Part shown: positions 1-6,727 of the stretch, in pieces
How positions within the stretch are numbered: the first letter of the stretch is position 1
How the letters are laid out: every line of letters starts with the position of its first letter
From: Deltaproteobacteria bacterium
GTDB lineage: Bacteria; Desulfobacterota; Binatia; UBA9968
Assembly: GCA_021323355.1 (NCBI GenBank)
Contig: JAJONK010000490.1
Span: 1-9,272 of the forward strand
Direction: 5' to 3'
DNA length: 9,272 nucleotides
Program-made: the position numbers and the translations under genes
Notes under the pieces: generated by a model
Seen by the model: only the letters and a program-made list of their open reading frames with translations
Databases searched by the model: none
Told to the model about the DNA's origin: nothing

Positions 1-229
1 CATCGTTCTTGGAAAAATCGCCTTCGATGCTTTTTTAAAGGCCTTTGAAGAATCCGGTAAGACAATTCCAAGGCCGCGGCCGAAGTTCGGACACGGGGTT
101 TCGAGCGTTCTGCCGAATGAACTTACTTTGATCTGTTCCTATCACCCCAGCCAGCAAAATACCTTTACCGGTAAGTTGACGCAGCCTATGTTTCATAGCG
201 TCTTCGGTCAGGCCAAGGCGCTGCTCTGA
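1..229 (+). CDS. Uracil-DNA glycosylase, type 5 (UdgB-like), 3' end only
   Basis: This is the C-terminal 75 codons of a gene that begins left of the window; the reading frame starts at base 2 and stops with TGA at 227-229. The product would excise uracil, and probably other deaminated bases, from DNA as the first step of base excision repair in the cytoplasm. The visible part includes the final active-site motif SYHPSQQNTFTGKLT. Its HPS-x-x-N-x-x-x-G pattern is typical of type 5 enzymes, whereas type 4 enzymes usually read HPS followed by hydrophobic residues and Arg. The upstream PRPKFGHG segment also fits the family. The N-terminal iron-sulfur cysteines and motif 1 lie outside the window, so type 5 is inferred from this end alone. 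The next + strand gene starts 237 bases downstream, too far to imply translational coupling. Confidence 0.85.
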   Translation, partial: IVLGKIAFDAFLKAFEESGKTIPRPRPKFGHGVSSVLPNELTLICSYHPSQQNTFTGKLTQPMFHSVFGQAKALL

Positions 230-466
230 TTTCGACTCGCCGCATGCATAAGAAGCTTTGAGCGAGGTCAGTGGTTGCGCCGGCTTGGATCATACAACCG
301 ATCGCCACGTTTTCTCGGGCAGAAATAACCTTAAAGGTGTCCAAGAGGTTGCCGTCCGCGACGGCATGGCTGCCGCTCTGGTAGTGGCGGGCGTGTTAGT
401 GTTACGTTGGGGAGCGTAGAGATTTCTCTAGCTCCTATCATCGTTAAAAGTCTTGAGGGGATAGCG
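230..466. other. Intergenic region between the glycosylase and the dehydrogenase
   Basis: No gene is convincing here. A perfect 6-bp dyad, TAGAGA-TT-TCTCTA at 417-430, lies about 37 bases before the next start codon and could be an operator half-site, but there is no further support. No sigma-70 promoter could be assigned with confidence. The minus strand has a start-less open frame (395 down to a TAG at 188-186) that looks mildly protein-like; it is reported separately as a possible relic. Confidence 0.4.
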
Positions 467-2152
467 ATGGGTGCACTGGTAGATAACGGATATAAGGATC
501 TTGCGGTCGAACTGCGCAAACGGCTTGAAGGGGAGGTCAAGTTCGACCGTTATACTCGTCTGCTGTATTCAACCGATGCGTCCATTTATCAGATTGAACC
601 CATCGGCGTTGTGGTGCCGCGCCATAAGGCCGACGTGCAGGCAGCTATTGAGGTAGCGAACCGGTTTCAGGTTCCAATTTTGTCTAGAGGTGGGGGGACT
701 TCGCTTGCCGGCCAGACGGTGGGACATTCGATCGTGCTAGATTTCTCCAAGTACATGCGCAACGTCCTGGAGGTAAACAAGGAAGAGCTCTGGTGCCGGG
801 TGCAACCCGGGTTGGTGCAAGACGAGCTCAACGCTCATGTGCGGTCAATGGGTCTTCAGTTCGGGCCGGATACGTCGACGTCCAATCGTGCTACCATCGG
901 TGGCATGGTAGGAAACAACTCGGCCGGCGCGCATTCATTAACTTACGGTAAAACCCTAGATCATGTCTTAGAATTGACGGTGCTTTTGTCCGACGGTAGT
1001 GAGGTGGTGTTAAAGGATCTTTCTCCGGACACGCTCGACGCTAAGATACGAGCAGGCACACTCGAGGGGCAACTGTACCGGGAGGTGTTCCGCATAGCGG
1101 AAGAAAACAAAAATGAAATCCTTTTACATTACCCCAAAATCATGCGCCGTGTATCCGGCTATAATCTCGATGAGTTCATTAAACCCCAGCCGTTTAATCT
1201 TTCGCGTATGATCACCGGCTCGGAAGGAACACTGGCGACCATTGTGGAAGCAAAAATGCGGGCGCTCGAGTGTTCTCAGCTGGTCCTGCAAACAGCGCCC
1301 TACGCAATGGAATCAACCGACAAAATGATTCTTAATCTCGCCCGCGGTAATATCGAACAGTCGCGCAAACTGGGATTTATTCAAGGCAATCCGGATTCGC
1401 TATTAATGGTTGAGTATGCCGGTGAAACCGAGGATGAAGTCAAAGCGCAAGTGAGGAAGCTCGAAGAGCTGCGCGATGCGCAACGCATCGGCTATGCGGC
1501 GACCCAGGCGTATAAGGCAGAAGAGGTGAAAGCGATTTGGGGAGTTCGCAAGGCGGGGCTCGGTTTATTGCTCGGCACCAAAGGCGATAAAAAGCCCATC
1601 GCGTTTGTCGAAGATACCGCCGTTGCGCCGGCCAAGCTGCCGGAATTCATCAAACGTTTCAGAGAAATCATCAGCAGCCACGACGCCATTGCCGGCTATT
1701 ATGGCCACTGTTCGGTGGGCTGCATGCACATACGTCCATTAATCAATTTAAAAGAGCCAGCCGAAGTCAACAAGATGGTTTCCATTTCCAATGCGATTTC
1801 AGACCTGGTGCTCGAGTTCGATGGAGCCATGTCCGGCGAACATGGGGATGGGCTGGCGCGCAGCCACTTCAATAAGAAACTTTTCGGCGCCGTCATATAT
1901 GAGGGATTCCGCCAGATCAAACGCGCGTTCGATCCAAAGAATTTGCTTAATCCCGGGAAAATCGTCGATGCTCCTGCAATGACCGAGTCACTCAAGATCG
2001 ATCCGCATTACCAGACCTGGACACCCCAGACAACGCTGGATTTTAGCGGCCAGGGTGGTTTTGTGAGAGCCGTCGAGATGTGCAGCGGTATGGGCGAGTG
2101 CCGAAAAAAGCTCCAATGCTTTGCGAACCGTTCTCTCCGGCAAAGTGCCTAA
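467..2152 (+). CDS. FAD-linked oxidase half of the broken dehydrogenase
   Basis: This frame encodes 561 residues. It matches the flavin-binding half of D-lactate/D-2-hydroxyglutarate dehydrogenases, which oxidise a D-2-hydroxyacid and pass electrons through FAD to Fe-S centres. The PCMH-type FAD site shows RGGGTSLAGQ at about residues 74-83 and GPDTSTSNRATIGGMVGNNS at about 133-152. The C-terminal substrate and metal region shows YGHCSVGCMHIRP at 412-424 and GEHGDGLARS at 457-466, including the conserved His residues. The start at 467 is chosen because GAGGGG at 455-460 gives well-spaced ribosome binding. An in-frame TTG at 407 would add 20 residues that do not resemble the family. The last dozen or so residues (LQCFANRSLRQSA) are out-of-frame sequence beyond the deletion junction. 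The exact substrate is unknown; glycolate oxidase subunit GlcD is a more distant alternative. Confidence 0.85.
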   Translation: MGALVDNGYKDLAVELRKRLEGEVKFDRYTRLLYSTDASIYQIEPIGVVVPRHKADVQAAIEVANRFQVPILSRGGGTSLAGQTVGHSIVLDFSKYMRNVLEVNKEELWCRVQPGLVQDELNAHVRSMGLQFGPDTSTSNRATIGGMVGNNSAGAHSLTYGKTLDHVLELTVLLSDGSEVVLKDLSPDTLDAKIRAGTLEGQLYREVFRIAEENKNEILLHYPKIMRRVSGYNLDEFIKPQPFNLSRMITGSEGTLATIVEAKMRALECSQLVLQTAPYAMESTDKMILNLARGNIEQSRKLGFIQGNPDSLLMVEYAGETEDEVKAQVRKLEELRDAQRIGYAATQAYKAEEVKAIWGVRKAGLGLLLGTKGDKKPIAFVEDTAVAPAKLPEFIKRFREIISSHDAIAGYYGHCSVGCMHIRPLINLKEPAEVNKMVSISNAISDLVLEFDGAMSGEHGDGLARSHFNKKLFGAVIYEGFRQIKRAFDPKNLLNPGKIVDAPAMTESLKIDPHYQTWTPQTTLDFSGQGGFVRAVEMCSGMGECRKKLQCFANRSLRQSA

Positions 2153-3245
2153 GGAAGATTTTACCGGCAAGCGGCTTCATGAGATCATGGATCTCTGTCT
2201 GGAATGCAAGGCGTGCAAAGCCGAATGTCCGTCCAACGTCGATATGGCGAAGCTCAAGTACGAGTTTCTCGACCATTACCACCGCGCCAATGGATTGCCG
2301 CTCCGCAACCGCCTATTCGGCGGCATAGCGCGCTTGAATCGAATCGGCGCGGAGTTCGCGCCCATCGCCAACGGCATTGCCGGTTCAAAGTTCAACCGCT
2401 GGCTGATGGAGAAGTTTGCCGGTATTGATCGCCGCAGAGCCCTGCCAAAATTCGCCTGCCAGACTTTTGAGTCTTGGTTCGGTAATTACAATCCGGAAGG
2501 AGACGGCTCCAAAGGTGAGGTTGTGCTGTTTCACGACACCTTCAATAACTTTAACACGCCGGATGTCGCCATAGCCGCCACCCGTTTGCTCGAACACTTG
2601 AATTATCGTGTGCTGCTGGCTAACAAACGATGCTGCGGCCGCCCGATGATCTCAAAAGGGATGTTGGGCGAAGCGAGAAACAATGCCGCATGGAACACCG
2701 ATCAGCTTGCGCCATTTGCCGAACGCGGTATTCCGATCATCGGGCTCGAACCTTCGTGCTTGCTGACCCTGCGTGACGAATATCCCGAATTCTTGCGAAC
2801 CAGCGCTACGAAGAAAGTGGCCCAGCAAAGCTTTCTTCTAGAAGAGTTTCTGTTCAACGAGATAGCGGCGGGCAGACTTTCAGTTGAATCCTCCGGACCC
2901 CGCGGCAAGGCGCTACTTCACGGTCACTGCCATCAGAAAGCTTTGATCGGAACCGCGCCGACCATCGCGGTTTTGAAAGCCGCAGGTTTCGACGTCAGTG
3001 AGGTCGATTCGGGCTGCTGCGGCATGGCCGGTTCCTTCGGTTTTGAAAAAGAACACTATGACCTTTCGGTAACCATCGGCAATCGCCGACTTGCGCCTGC
3101 GGTGAAGTCCGCAGGCAGCGACGTGGAGATCGTTGCTCCGGGTATTTCTTGCCGGCAGCAGATTGAGCACTTGACCGGGCGCAGGGCGAAGCATCCTGCG
3201 GAGTTGTTGTGGGAGACCCTAGCGCCGAGTGTGAGGATCGTTTGA
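2121..3245 (+). CDS. Fe-S oxidoreductase half of the broken dehydrogenase
   Basis: This frame is the electron-transfer half of the same protein, about 375 residues. Cysteine codons at 2196, 2205, 2214 and 2226 form CLECKACKAECP, a classic CxxCxxCxxxCP 4Fe-4S site. Two CCG domains follow, with CCGRPMISKG at about 2631-2660 and HGHCHQKAL...SGCCGMAGSFG up to about 3040, as in GlpC and GlcF. Homologous sequence is readable from AAT at 2115, before any plausible start. The TTG at 2121 has no Shine-Dalgarno sequence, nor does the GTG at 2145 or the ATG at 2187. The half is therefore probably not translated by itself and is better seen as the 3' part of a disrupted gene. The CCG and cysteine motifs are intact, which suggests the break is recent. 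Confidence 0.8.
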   Translation: MRTVLSGKVPKEDFTGKRLHEIMDLCLECKACKAECPSNVDMAKLKYEFLDHYHRANGLPLRNRLFGGIARLNRIGAEFAPIANGIAGSKFNRWLMEKFAGIDRRRALPKFACQTFESWFGNYNPEGDGSKGEVVLFHDTFNNFNTPDVAIAATRLLEHLNYRVLLANKRCCGRPMISKGMLGEARNNAAWNTDQLAPFAERGIPIIGLEPSCLLTLRDEYPEFLRTSATKKVAQQSFLLEEFLFNEIAAGRLSVESSGPRGKALLHGHCHQKALIGTAPTIAVLKAAGFDVSEVDSGCCGMAGSFGFEKEHYDLSVTIGNRRLAPAVKSAGSDVEIVAPGISCRQQIEHLTGRRAKHPAELLWETLAPSVRIV

Positions 3246-3418
3246 GAGGAGCTGATTGAGCGACTCGTCTTCAGCCATAGTTTCGCTTCGAGTGCCTGGC
3301 TACCAGAGCACCCGGTTTAGAACTAATGGGCTGAATCGCATCGACCGCGTCGTCGCTTCGGAAAGTTTGCACGAACGTCGAACATCCAAACCGTTCGGGG
3401 TGTTAAATTCTGCCCTAG
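3246..3418. other. Intergenic region with no recognised gene
   Basis: This lies between the dehydrogenase stop and the minus-strand terminator. A TTG-initiated + strand frame crosses it, but it has no ribosome binding site and continues antisense through the ComEA-like gene, so it is not accepted. No + strand terminator with a U-tract follows the dehydrogenase. A weak CGAACG/CGTTCG pairing near 3373-3400 has no T-run. Confidence 0.4.
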
Positions 3419-3469
3419 AAAAAGCAGACAACCCCGCCTACCCGCAGTGGCTGCGGAATTGTCTGCTTT
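3419..3469 (-). terminator. Rho-independent terminator of the ComEA-like gene
   Basis: A perfect 11-bp inverted repeat, AAAGCAGACAA (3421-3431) with TTGTCTGCTTT (3459-3469), encloses a second perfect 6-bp hairpin, CCGCAG-TGG-CTGCGG (3442-3456). Read on the minus strand, the outer stem ends in a run of five T (3423-3419) and starts 14 bases after the ComEA-like stop codon. The + strand side lacks a comparable T-run, so the signal is directional. Confidence 0.85.
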
Positions 3470-3482
3470 GCAGCGCCGAACG

Positions 3483-3899
3483 TTACTTTTTTTCCTCCGC
3501 CTTTGACTTCTCGGCGGCCTTTTCTTTCGCTCGCTCCGCCTTCATGGCATCGCCTTTCGGAGAATCAGTTTTGGCAGTCTCGCTTTTCTTGGATTCAGAG
3601 CTCTTGGTTGATTTACCTGAATCGGAAGCCTTGCTCTTGGCGCCTTTTTCGGCCGGTTGATCGATCACGGTCTTGCCGTTCATCAGGCCGGGACCTATCC
3701 CTGGAACTTTTTCCAGATCATCCACCGATTTGAAATTACCGTTTTTGGTTCGGTAATCGATAATATCCTGCGCGCGTTTCTCGCCAATCCCCTTTATGCT
3801 GGTCAGCTCTTCTTTGGTCGCCGTATTGATATTCACTGCTGCCATGGCAAGGCCCGAGAGAGCGAACCACATCGCGAACGCCAGTAACAGTTTTCCCAT
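3483..3899 (-). CDS. Secreted ComEA-like helix-hairpin-helix protein with basic tail
   Basis: The product has 138 residues. Residues 1-20 form a signal peptide (MGKLLLAF..., cleavage expected after AMA). A ComEA-type double helix-hairpin-helix DNA-binding module follows at about 22-73: AVNINTATKEELTSIKGIG, then KVPGIGPG. From about residue 83 to the end the chain is a low-complexity tail rich in Lys, Ser, Glu and Ala, presumably disordered. In competence systems ComEA binds incoming double-stranded DNA at the membrane. Short proteins of this kind are widespread in proteobacteria, where a role in uptake is not always shown. The ATG at 3899 is chosen because AAGGAGG lies 5 bases upstream and the signal peptide begins there; a longer frame back to 3959 has neither. 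A candidate promoter lies at 3994-4021 and a strong terminator follows, so the gene is probably its own unit. Confidence 0.85.
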   Translation of the reverse strand: MGKLLLAFAMWFALSGLAMAAVNINTATKEELTSIKGIGEKRAQDIIDYRTKNGNFKSVDDLEKVPGIGPGLMNGKTVIDQPAEKGAKSKASDSGKSTKSSESKKSETAKTDSPKGDAMKAERAKEKAAEKSKAEEKK

Positions 3900-3993
3900 A
3901 TTGTCCTCCTTTGTTTTGTCGTTTCCCGCGACTCTGTTGATTAGACGGCGTTGTTCCATTGGGCTTCAATCGCGCAGCGGTTTTGAGCCGGCA

Positions 3994-4021
3994 ATTACTC
4001 GATGCGGCCTGCTTCTGTCAA
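3994..4021 (-). promoter_or_regulatory. Candidate sigma-70 promoter of the ComEA-like gene
   Basis: On the minus strand a perfect -35 box TTGACA (4021-4016) is followed after 16 bases by AGTAAT (3999-3994), which matches four of six consensus -10 bases. Transcription would begin near 3987, about 88 bases before the start codon. The site lies in the gap between barstar and this gene. Confidence 0.5.
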
Positions 4022-4054
4022 TACAAGCTAGTCCGGCAGCGTGCGAGATCATTA

Positions 4055-4483
4055 TTACTCGAATCTTTCCAGGCCGGTGACCCAATCGCTTGGGCCGTGG
4101 AATAACACCCAAAAAGGCTTGCCAGCTTGGCGCCAATAATCGTTAGCAGATTGGAACACCTCTACGGCGCTGTGAAATACTTGAGGTTTACGTGCCGCCA
4201 GATGTTTCGAGTTTTCAAAGATGATCACCCAGCCTCGGCCATCGAGCCAGGAAAGATCGGTCAGGCAGTCATTGAGAGCATCCCAGTTCTTGCCGAACCA
4301 GTCAGGAAAGTTGAGCGCTCGTGCTACGCGGCCGAGAAGGCCTGCTTTGCTGGCAAGGCCCTTCAGGTCGATTCTAATCAGCGTAAGCCCGGCACCTGTG
4401 GCCGCTTGCTCGATTTTGTCCAGATCGCCGGTTAGCTGGCAGACATCGGATTGTTCGGCATTAGCGAGCTTTCTTGCGCTCAT
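4055..4483 (-). CDS. Barstar-family ribonuclease inhibitor (immunity protein)
   Basis: This 142-residue cytoplasmic protein would bind the ribonuclease encoded just upstream and block its active site, protecting the producing cell. The barstar core is clear at about residues 57-75: LNFPDWFGKNWDALNDCL. Aligned by eye with barstar of Bacillus, the acidic contacts Asp35 and Asp39 correspond to Asp68 and Asp72. Tyr29 becomes Trp62 and Trp38 becomes Asn71. A hydrophobic strand, GWVIIFEN at 84-91, and the C-terminal FWVLFHG strand complete the fold. The N-terminal 30 or so residues and the last 12 exceed the roughly 90-residue Bacillus protein, which is common in proteobacterial members. The start ATG overlaps the ribonuclease stop by four bases (ATGA), implying translational coupling. 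A longer frame beginning at 4543 is rejected because it would run through the ribonuclease end. Confidence 0.92.
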   Translation of the reverse strand: MSARKLANAEQSDVCQLTGDLDKIEQAATGAGLTLIRIDLKGLASKAGLLGRVARALNFPDWFGKNWDALNDCLTDLSWLDGRGWVIIFENSKHLAARKPQVFHSAVEVFQSANDYWRQAGKPFWVLFHGPSDWVTGLERFE

Positions 4484-4857
4484 GGTGATAAGCCTTTGCG
4501 AATTTTGCGGAATGTCCGGTAATGATCCTCGGTATAATAACATTCACCGTTTTCACCGGCGACAATACGCCTGGCGCCCCGATCACGACGCCCCGGCGTC
4601 GGTACGGTAAATTCTCGATAGTAACCGCGTTTTTTGATCGGCAGGCGGCGCTCGAAATTGCCGAACAGCGCGCCGTCGCGTTGATACGGAAAGGGCCCGC
4701 CTTTTTCGATCAACCGCAGAGTCGTTCGCGCTTCACTGGGTAATTCCTCGATGGCGATCTCTTTGATCCCTGTCCTTGGTTGATCTTGACCATAGACGGG
4801 TACCACCCAGCTGTGGAGCATTAGGAAGCTGATTAGAAGGGGAAATAAACTGATCAT
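4480..4857 (-). CDS. Secreted guanyl-specific ribonuclease, RNase Sa/barnase superfamily
   Basis: The product has 125 residues. The N-terminus (ISLFPLLISFLMLHSWVVPV, residues 2-21) is a signal peptide, cleaved probably near VYG-Q, so the mature enzyme acts outside the cytoplasm. It should cut single-stranded RNA after G through a 2',3'-cyclic phosphate. Aligned by eye with RNase Sa, the catalytic base Glu54 is Glu82 (in YREFTVPTPG), Arg65 and Arg69 are Arg93 and Arg97 (RGARRIV), and the acid His85 is His112 (EDHYRTF). GPFPYQRDGALFGN at 54-67 is the guanine-binding region. All key residues are present. The start is uncertain: ATG 4857 fits the signal peptide but has no good Shine-Dalgarno sequence, and GTG at 4869 would add only VPLR. 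The inhibitor gene follows with an ATGA overlap. Confidence 0.92.
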   Translation of the reverse strand: MISLFPLLISFLMLHSWVVPVYGQDQPRTGIKEIAIEELPSEARTTLRLIEKGGPFPYQRDGALFGNFERRLPIKKRGYYREFTVPTPGRRDRGARRIVAGENGECYYTEDHYRTFRKIRKGLSP

Positions 4858-4902
4858 GCGCAGGGGCACTGAGTGGTCGTAGTTTAAGGTTCTTTGCTGA
4901 AG

Positions 4903-4932
4903 ATTAGAGCAGTTGACGGAACGCGGTGGTCC
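4903..4932 (-). promoter_or_regulatory. Possible extended -10 promoter of the ribonuclease-barstar pair
   Basis: Minus-strand TGCTCTAAT (4911-4903) is an extended -10 element matching five of six hexamer bases plus the TG. A poor -35, TGGACC, lies 19 bases upstream. Transcription would begin near 4896, leaving about 39 bases of leader. Support is from sequence match alone. Confidence 0.35.
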
Positions 4933-4965
4933 AGTCACTGCGGTCTTGACGTGACCGCGCACGAG

Positions 4966-4986
4966 CCGAGTACATCCGCTACTCGG
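4966..4986 (-). other. Hairpin after the TctA-like gene
   Basis: A perfect 7-bp inverted repeat CCGAGTA (4966-4972) and TACTCGG (4980-4986) with a 7-base loop lies 20-40 bases past the permease stop codon. No T-run follows on either strand, so it is not a classical intrinsic terminator. It could be a weak or Rho-assisted 3' end, or an mRNA-stabilising stem. Confidence 0.35.
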
Positions 4987-5006
4987 GCGAGAATAGAAGG
5001 GATCGA

Positions 5007-6506
5007 CTACACCGCGTCCTCAGGCCGTTCGTATTTAGCTTTACCCAGCCGTTCTTTGATGGTCGGATAAGCGACGGTGAACACCGTCAAGGCGATGAGC
5101 CCTACAACGGTCGGGAAGAGGAGCCACTTTGCGCCGTAAGCGGCGGTGGAAATCCACAAATAATTCTCTGCGATTTTACCCAGGGTCAGTCCCAATATCA
5201 GCGGTGGCCGAGGCCAGCTGTATTTCACCATGAAGTAGCCGATGATCCCGAAGATAATCGTGAATATCACATCGGTGATGTCGTTGTTGGCGGTAAAGGA
5301 GCCGATAAAGACCAGGAACAAGAGGAACGGAATCAACAAAGAACCGCGAATGAAGGTGAGCGACGCCAGGTGATTTAGAAATAGGAAACAAACTCCGGCG
5401 ACGATAAGATTGGCGATAATCAAGACCCAAACCATGGCAAACGTCACGTCGAGGCGCGATTTGAGCATTTCCGGGCCCGGATTAAGTCCGACGATCAACA
5501 TGGCGCCGAGCAGCAGCGCCATGGCGCCGCTACCAGGAATGCCAAAAGCAATTGTCGGGATGAGGTCGCCGCCGCGCGTTGAATTGTTCGCCGCGCCGGG
5601 GCCGAGCAGTCCTTCGATCGCGCCTTTGCCGGCTCTCGATTTGTCTTTCAAGCCAGACACGGCATGGGCGTAGGAGATCCATTGGGCGACGTTAGCGCCT
5701 AAAACCGGTAGGACGCCGAAGTAGACACCAATGAGGCTGCAACGAACGACCAGCCCAAAATGGCGAAACGTGTCTTTGACCCCATCCATAACGCCGGTTA
5801 GCTTGCCTGTTTTGCCACCGGCAATGCTGGTGCCGCGAACAGCAAGGTCGACGATCTCAGGGATAGCAAACAAGCCGACAACCACGGGAATGAGGTCGAG
5901 GCGATCCCACAAGTAGAGACTGCCGAAAGTGTAGCGCAGCGAGCCGGTCTGCGGATCGACGCCGATCGCCGCCAGCATCAGTCCGATACCGCCGGCCAGC
6001 AGACCCTTGATCAGCGACGGCCCGGCCAGGGTACCGATGAATGTGATACCCATGATCGCTATTATGAACAACTCCGGCGAACCGAAGAGTAGGACAAGCG
6101 GACGCATAATCGGAATAGAAATGGCGAGCGAAAAAGCGCCGATTAAGGAGCCTAAGACTGAAGCTGTGATCGCGGCTCCGAGCGCTCGTCCGGCTTCGCC
6201 GTTCTTAGACATGGGATAGCCGTCGAGTATCAGCGCGGCGGATGAACCCTCGCCAGGGATGCCGAATAAAATCGAAGTGAGATCGCCGGTCGTGCCGGTG
6301 ACCGCGAGCATGCCTAGGAGAAAGGCAAACGCGGAAATCGGGTCTTTGATTGAATACGAGAAGGGTAGCATCAGTGCAAGAGTTGATAAGCCGCCGATGC
6401 CGGGAAGCAAGCCGACCCAGAAGCCGATGAAGATACCTACTAACATGTAGCCGAAAGCCGGCCACGCTACGACTTGCCAAAACCCACTGACAAAAGCTTC
6501 AAGCAT
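5007..6506 (-). CDS. Tripartite tricarboxylate transporter permease, TctA family
   Basis: This 499-residue integral membrane protein has the normal length of TctA, the large subunit that moves a carboxylate across the inner membrane with the ion gradient. TctC-type binding proteins normally deliver the substrate and the small TctB assists. The family's internal duplication is visible. The first half has GLLPGIGG (32-39) and FGIPGEGSSAALILDGYPM (81-99). The second has YFGVLPVLG (262-270) and FGIPGSGAMALLLGA (321-335), leading into GLNPGPEML. Long hydrophobic segments fill the remainder, and the C-terminal KERLGKAKYERPEDAV is charged. The start at 6506 has AGGAGA upstream with good spacing. No TctB or TctC gene is in the window. 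The nearest upstream gene on the same strand is the class II aldolase, 221 bases away. The substrate cannot be named from sequence. Confidence 0.93.
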   Translation of the reverse strand: MLEAFVSGFWQVVAWPAFGYMLVGIFIGFWVGLLPGIGGLSTLALMLPFSYSIKDPISAFAFLLGMLAVTGTTGDLTSILFGIPGEGSSAALILDGYPMSKNGEAGRALGAAITASVLGSLIGAFSLAISIPIMRPLVLLFGSPELFIIAIMGITFIGTLAGPSLIKGLLAGGIGLMLAAIGVDPQTGSLRYTFGSLYLWDRLDLIPVVVGLFAIPEIVDLAVRGTSIAGGKTGKLTGVMDGVKDTFRHFGLVVRCSLIGVYFGVLPVLGANVAQWISYAHAVSGLKDKSRAGKGAIEGLLGPGAANNSTRGGDLIPTIAFGIPGSGAMALLLGAMLIVGLNPGPEMLKSRLDVTFAMVWVLIIANLIVAGVCFLFLNHLASLTFIRGSLLIPFLLFLVFIGSFTANNDITDVIFTIIFGIIGYFMVKYSWPRPPLILGLTLGKIAENYLWISTAAYGAKWLLFPTVVGLIALTVFTVAYPTIKERLGKAKYERPEDAV

Positions 6507-6727
6507 GTCGATCTCCTAGACATTGTTTTCGTGCGGATCATGCCTATCTCATCCCGCTGCAGTGGTCAACAACATTCAGTTCTGTTCGCCCACATGTCAG
6601 ATCGTCCCACTGTGAACAATCGACCTGCGTATGATTCTGGAGAATGCCGCGTAGTTTAGGAGAATCAGAAAAATCTTCGAGTTCAATACTAAGAAGACCT
6701 GCAGCTTACGAGATTGCGACAGATGAG
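6507..6727. other. Gap between the aldolase and the TctA-like permease
   Basis: There is no gene here. A 7-bp inverted repeat, TGATTCT (6632-6638) and AGAATCA (6661-6667), has a 22-base loop and no proper T-run for the minus strand. A lone TTGACC on the minus strand near 6590 lacks a matching -10. The sequence does not settle whether the permease is co-transcribed with the aldolase. Confidence 0.35.

Larger units (their letters stand above)
467..3245 (+). pseudogene. Broken FAD/Fe-S D-2-hydroxyacid dehydrogenase (YdiJ/D2HGDH-like)
   Basis: The two consecutive reading frames are the two halves of one protein family, usually a single chain of about 950-1000 residues: an FAD-linked oxidase domain followed by an Fe-S oxidoreductase domain. 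Frame 1 reads normally to ECRKK (codons ending at 2110). The correct continuation, NALRTVLSGK, resumes at 2115 in another frame. Relatives have about 20-23 residues between these points, of the form GTMCPSY...HSTRGRA. That segment is absent and the frame shift implies a loss of 2 mod 3 bases, for example about 65. Frame 1 therefore runs into a premature TAA at 2150-2152. The lost segment carries the Cys-Pro of the first 4Fe-4S site. A homopolymer sequencing error cannot explain a loss of this size; a real deletion or a local misassembly can. Confidence 0.8.

Noticed and set aside
407..466. Upstream TTG start for the FAD-linked oxidase
   Set aside because: It adds 20 residues unlike the family and has no Shine-Dalgarno sequence, whereas ATG 467 has GAGGGG at the right distance.
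2104..2110. A AAA AAG heptamer in frame, identical to the dnaX-type -1 frameshift slippery site, just before the dehydrogenase break
   Set aside because: A -1 shift from the first frame leads into the third frame (gct cca atg ctt...), not the frame of the Fe-S half, and it would not restore the missing residues. The needed change is +1 or -2 plus an insertion of about 20 codons.
3256..3660. 134-codon + strand open frame starting at TTG
   Set aside because: It has no ribosome binding site, crosses the strong minus-strand terminator and runs antisense through the ComEA-like gene, whose family is clear.
4543..4962. Longer N-terminal versions of barstar (from 4543) and the ribonuclease (from GTG 4962)
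   Set aside because: The barstar extension would lie inside the ribonuclease gene with no family similarity. The ribonuclease extension precedes a clear signal peptide and contains no recognisable domain.
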